NCBI GenBank assembly: GCA_963573305.1
Contig: OY754335.1
Location: 53,403,985 to 53,467,984, forward strand
DNA: 64,000 nucleotides
Reading direction: 5' to 3'
DNA from: Pyrrhosoma nymphula
Taxonomy: Eukaryota > Arthropoda > Insecta > Odonata > Coenagrionidae
Every line of letters starts with the position of its first letter. The stretch's first letter is position 1. The notes below the pieces were generated by a model, which made no database searches, was not told the origin of the DNA, and worked only from the letters and a program-made list of their open reading frames with translations. Of this stretch, positions 59,510-64,000 are shown in pieces. A program made the position numbers and the translations under genes.

Positions 59510-62500
59510 GTAAAGTATGGATCTATTGTTTCATTAGCGTTGATTGTTTGATTCTTCTATCACCTGCAATTTTGTAAAATCAAGAGCCTTGAAAAGTGTG
59601 CGCATTCAAATTATACTGTCATCCTTACTGCAATTAACGTGCTTTGGTTTTAAGGTGCATGGAATACATTTGGATTTTTAGTATAAATCAAATGCCAATT
59701 CTGAAATTGTGGAATACTTGTGAGAAGCTGTTAGGTTTAATTATTGGATAATCTTGTGGACTTGTAAGGGATAAAGGATAAATATTTTCAGTATTAGGTT
59801 GATTTGTTATGAAATATAAATCACAAAGAATAAGTGACCTGCTTTTGGTATGTTATGAAGAAGTCATCACTTGAGCCGGCAAGTATTTGTGATTTAGGCC
59901 ATACTCTGGCAACCAAAGACAGTAATCGTCTTCAGTTTTTGTTGATTACCCCATTTGGAAACCTCAAGGCCGTTCTTGAAGTGAAAGTGTCTTTCTGGCT
60001 GAATTGGCCTGTTCATCAATTGTACACCAGCATCGTCATCAGTTAAATGATTCGGCAACTGAAGAAGCAGTAATAATGGACTCTGAAGATAGTAATATTT
60101 TCATTTCTTCTGGTTTTCATTTTTATGGCTGTAGAGTAACTACCCGATTTTAGTAGTTTATTTAGGAAACATTTGTTTTGCCACTGTGCTGTTAAATTAT
60201 GTAAATGGCTCTTGATTTTACTTACTGTGTTAAGCTTCTGGATTAAACCTTTTGTTGAACATGTTTTTAATAATTGTAATGACTGTCATTATCTATTACT
60301 CTTCAGAATTGAAAATTAGTGAATTAAGTGGTATTTGGCTGAATATGCACATGATTGCTCTCTCTCTGCATTGATCAGTTTCTTTTTTAACCACAAATTT
60401 CCTAAGTGGAACCTGCTTACAATCTTGCAGAAAGAAGATTATTTTCTTGAATGATGTGAAACTGTGTAAATGCTGTCATTCTTTAGTTTATTTAATTGTT
60501 ACAGTTGCACTCACTTCCGTAGAAAGTTTTTTATTTTACAATGCTGATGCCTTTCAATTTGCCCCTAAAATCAGGGTCTGGATTAACATATGTAGCAGGG
60601 TAGGCAGTACTAACACATCCCCTAAAAATGATTTTCATTAGTTTATGAATGTTTGTAAAATATATGAAAAACCATGTGAATTTCTCAAACAGTGCATCTT
60701 ATAAAATCTATTTATAACAAAGTACTTATTATATGAATGTATGTGCCTGCAGTTGGGCTAGGGCTAGTAGCTAGCAAGACTAGGGCTTAATAGGGAAATA
60801 ATCACATCAAATTGTGAATCAATCATGCCTTGATTTTAATTGATTGTCCAAAGTTGGTTAATATTGAGTTGAATAGGAGCCAGTTTCTCTCAGGCTGGCC
60901 AGTTTTGCCTGTGCCACCAAAGAAGAGTCAATTGTTTCAGGGTAATAACATCTTGGAATAGTGACATTGTGGTTGGCTGATTATCAGATGTTTTTGCATT
61001 AGGAATCCAGATGTTCCAATTCCTCTTGTGCAGTATTGGCTCATAATAGAAGTCTTTGTTTTACCCATTTCACCTTTCACAATATGGTTCAACAAATGTG
61101 AGGATGGTATATGTTGAAGTTCTTGCCAAAGTCTTTAGGTTTCAATCTCTCTTGGTCATTGGAATATTCAGTACGAAAATGGACTGCGTTGAATGCTGAT
61201 GATAGTAATGTTTACCTGCAAATGGTCTGGTTGTTTTGCTCTCTGTATTTTGCTGTTTTGAGACTAGGTTTTTTGCTCTTATACTATTTATCAATAGAGG
61301 ATGTTACTGTCATCTAATTTCTTATTCATTGATATTCTCTCGACTTCAAAGACATTTTCATTTGATTAGTATGAAGATATTTGCTTTATGAGTTAATATA
61401 ATTTTCTTCTCTCTTTCTCTGATGGATTTTTCTGATTTGTCATCTCTGGTTTTGGTGGCATTCTTTGAATTATTCTGGTTTCTATAAATAATGTTTTATT
61501 TATTTTCTACTTCAATTTTTTGCTTAGAATTTGGATTGTGAATATCATCCATGTTTTCATTAATTTCATGTCACTTTGGTGTAGTGACTGCATTTTCCAT
61601 ATTTGAAACCTTTTTAGGGCCATAGTTTTCATCATCATAAATGCTCCATATCTTGTCATCTATATCATTCTACATTTTTAAGTTGGTCTGACCTTATATG
61701 AGCTTCATCACTTTATTATTCTTTTTCTATATCTGTGGACTTGCTTATTCACAAGTTTTACTTGATTGCATGTTGTTTTGGGATCTCAATGCTCTAGGGT
61801 TGAATAGGAGGCAAAAGTTAGGCAAGTTTGGAATTCATTTTAGTCCTTCATTTTATCAAACCACTCAAGAAATGAGTTTGGGCAATTATTGATTGAAATT
61901 TTTTTGAGACAGTGTATTTTAAATTGTGGGTCTCTGTGAATTGTTGTGGATCGAGTATGGAATGTCTTCAGTATCATTTGGGGGGAATATTCAATGTTCA
62001 GTCCGCCTTTTTATATTTTGTTGATTGCTATTCGTACACAATATTTCAAGGAAATGTAATTGTCTGTAATTGGAGACTTTGAAAAGATATTTGATCTTAC
62101 TGCAGTTGACCTTGTTAGATGATATTTTTTGTAACCACATACACTCAATCATTTTTTTATTTTGAGGTAATTTATATTCTCGTGGAATTTTTTTACGAAT
62201 TTAATAAAAGTTTCTCCTGTCACATACAGATAATTTAACTGGTGATGTGACTTCATTACTATGCTGTGATTTTAGCCTTATTGAAAGATCTAAATACTGC
62301 TCTCCCTCTTTGTCTTATGACGTCCTCATATAAGATTGACTATAAAATATACCTCTGCCACCAATAATTGCTATACCACAAAGTGTGTGAAGGAATACTA
62401 AATCAGAGAGCACCTATCTTTTATCCAGACCCTGACCTAAAAACTGAAACCATAACTTAATATGTCTTGGATACTTTTTCTATTTTCTATTGGAAAAACC

Positions 62501-63164
62501 TGTCAGTGTTTGTGTGTGTGTGTGTGTGGTTGTGTGGATGGATGTATTTCTTTCTGGCTGAGGTTAGCGTGCAGGCTCTTCAAGCCAACGTCATAATGAG
62601 AAGATGCTGCTCTCCGAGCGGGTGTGCTGAGTCTCCATCTGAGATGCTGTCGGTTTCCTGCTGAAATCTATTTGAAGCATCACGGCCATGGTGACATCCT
62701 GACCAGTCGTCTACCTTGATGGCTCACTGATCATCTCGGCAACCAAGGAAGCTTGAAGAGTTCCTGTGGGCCATCCCTTGTTTTGAGGGAGAGGCTCGAA
62801 GTTTGGTAAAGGGGGTGATTAAATATCTCCCTTCCAAGTATGCTCACATTCTCCTTGGCAATGGCACCTCATCGGATTCATCTCATCCTTCAGGGACCAA
62901 CCTCAAAGCCCTTTTTGTGGGCTTAGGTAAGTCAGGGCTGTCCCACCCGTCGGCACGTGAGAGGAGGATTCACACCATCCACTCTTTCAGTGAGCTAGCA
63001 ACTTGCCAGCGAGAGAGCTGTCATAGCTGTTCACTCTCCGGCAGAGCCCATCCTGGGCTCTGCCACCCTCTGCCCGCACACTGGGGGTGAGTGAGGCTAA
63101 CGACTCGTCCCACCTTTTTCTTCCCAACCTCGGTGCACGCTCCGACTGCTTGGCGTTGCTGTAG
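59510..63164. other. Gene B intron 5
   Basis: Mostly AT-rich, with a (GT)n stretch at about 62503-62528. A GC-rich patch at about 62560-63120 contains an open frame reading KLEEFLWAIPCFEGEARSL, then VKGVIKYLPSKYAHILLG, ahead of a consensus GTAAGT at 62927. It could be an optional exon or an unrelated element; no family is recognised. Confidence 0.5.
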
Positions 63165-63591
63165 ATGCGAACGAGGGTCGAGATAGTGGCAGGGCCGGTG
63201 GGCCGAAGTCTTCAGAGTCTAAGACAGATGGGGCGTCTTCATGGGGAGCAGCCGGAGATGGCAGCACTGGTGGTGGGGCCTCTGCTGGTGGCACAGGATC
63301 GACTGCAGCGGCCTCGGATGCCAAGGAGCTTGAAGAGGACCATGAGGGGAGGGTGAAGGAGAGGAGGGGCCGCAAGGGGGAGGGTGAAGAGGATGGTGGT
63401 GTGGCCAGAGCTAAGGATGACGAAGAGAAACGGTTGCAGGCAGATGGTGGGCAGTCAGTCTCCCCATCAGCTGCTGCCACGTCGGACAGAACGGAAGGTG
63501 GTGATGGAGGGGAGGGTGGGAAGGGCGACGAAGAGGGAAAGTCAGGGATAAACAGGAAGGAGGAGAGGGCGGGGACAGACAAAGGGAAGAG
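63165..63591 (+). CDS. Gene B exon 6 (Gly/Ser then Lys/Arg/Glu-rich)
   Basis: Acceptor gttgctgtag, then the split codon GAT and ANEGRDSGRAGGPKSSESK, followed by a Gly/Ala/Ser part (GDGSTGGGASAGGTG) and a charged part (KELEEDHEGRVKERRGRKGE) to GINRKEERAGTDKGK. The frame stays open for 142 codons with high GC, unlike the introns. The donor is placed at AAGAG|GTTGGT (63591/63592) because it leaves an Arg codon for a following RRM, as in SAFB proteins. Otherwise the frame stops after LVGC at 63607. The placement is inference. The RRM and Arg/Glu-rich C-terminal half would lie to the right. Confidence 0.8.
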
Positions 63592-64000
63592 GTTGGTTGG
63601 ATGTTGACTCGTCATCGCTCATGATTCTTGTCTTCCATTTTCTGTCCTTGCAATGGCACCATGTCTTTGACCGTTCATTTTTGGGGGCAAACTTGTCTCA
63701 GGATGAGGGTCAATGCGTGCAGTACTAGAGTTGTGGCACTTACCAGTTTGTAAAGAAATTAATGTAAATTACTGTCCACAAAATAACCCCTGGCAAATTA
63801 ATGACAAGTATTTGCTGTACATGCATTCAATTCTTAAATATTGTGGAAAGCGTAGCTAGTCCAATGAGAGCTGCATCTTCCACGTGACACTTAAGTTGAA
63901 ATGGAGCAATGAGAAGCAGACTTCGTTAAAATTATTTACACCAAAATGCCCATCGGAAAGTATGGGACCATCTGTAGATTGGGGAGAGAGATGTCACTAG
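63592..64000. other. Start of the next gene B intron
   Basis: AT-rich and without coding signal up to the window edge. Confidence 0.5.

Noticed and set aside
63097..63615. 172-aa Pro/Ser-rich minus-strand frame
   Set aside because: Antisense shadow of gene B exon 6, whose plus-strand frame has splice-site and phase support.

Overview
The window reads as a piece of a large, AT-rich animal nuclear genome. It has phase-compatible exons with GT/AG splice sites, introns of up to about 24 kb, no operons, and a dense layering of eukaryotic transposons: non-LTR retrotransposons of several clades, Penelope-like elements, pogo/Tigger and hAT DNA transposons, and tRNA-derived SINEs. An arthropod, probably an insect, is the best guess from the transposon mix and intron size. 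This is inference; nothing in the sequence names the species.

Two host genes can be supported, both on the + strand. Gene A (about 3135-33473) is the 3' part of a low-complexity Gly/Ser/Thr/Pro/Gln-rich protein. It has exons at 3135-3490, a 27-nt microexon at 6058-6084, 8620-9084 (or read through to a stop at 9127-9129) and a terminal exon at 33237-33473. All junctions are in phase 0. No DNA-binding or enzymatic domain lies in the visible part, so it is left unnamed. Gene B (45692 to beyond the right edge) begins with a SAP domain split over two exons. Acidic and then Glu/Lys/Arg/Gly-rich exons follow, matching the N-terminal half of a scaffold attachment factor B (SAFB/SLTM-like) protein. 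The RRM expected next lies outside the window.

Nearly everything else is transposon debris. The 24-kb last intron of gene A holds a Tigger-like element (11099-12511), a fold-back hairpin (12649-12865), a THAP-like relic (about 14058), a 2.5-kb hAT element with an exact 8-bp target duplication and nested insertions (15232-17746), a 304-bp fold-back (18061-18364), a decayed RLE-type (R4/Dong-like) retrotransposon (about 18740-21030), a pogo transposase one base from being open (21575-22814), a 633-bp fold-back (23446-24078), and a LINE endonuclease split by a 2.1-kb Tigger-like element (29457-31593).

The intergenic region holds a nested LINE-in-LINE-with-SINE complex (40150-42465), a 134-bp (TA)n tract with a LINE fragment on one side and Penelope-like sequence on the other, and a Penelope-like element with a GIY-YIG endonuclease (43490-44340). 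The introns of gene B hold a LINE fragment that serves as the empty-site paralogue of the interrupted copy at 29 kb, a hAT MITE with an exact 8-bp target duplication (52163-53089), an inverted, broken DDE transposon (53227-54330), and a complete 2868-bp pogo-like element with matching ends and TA duplication (55758-58625).

The most interesting pattern is a recurring motif, a YUGANRA-like box, a short stem, then GAAA. It occurs in four unrelated repeat families here: two fold-back elements and two Penelope-like 3' regions. It resembles the hammerhead ribozyme core known from Penelope-like elements. In both fold-backs it sits in each arm in opposite orientation.
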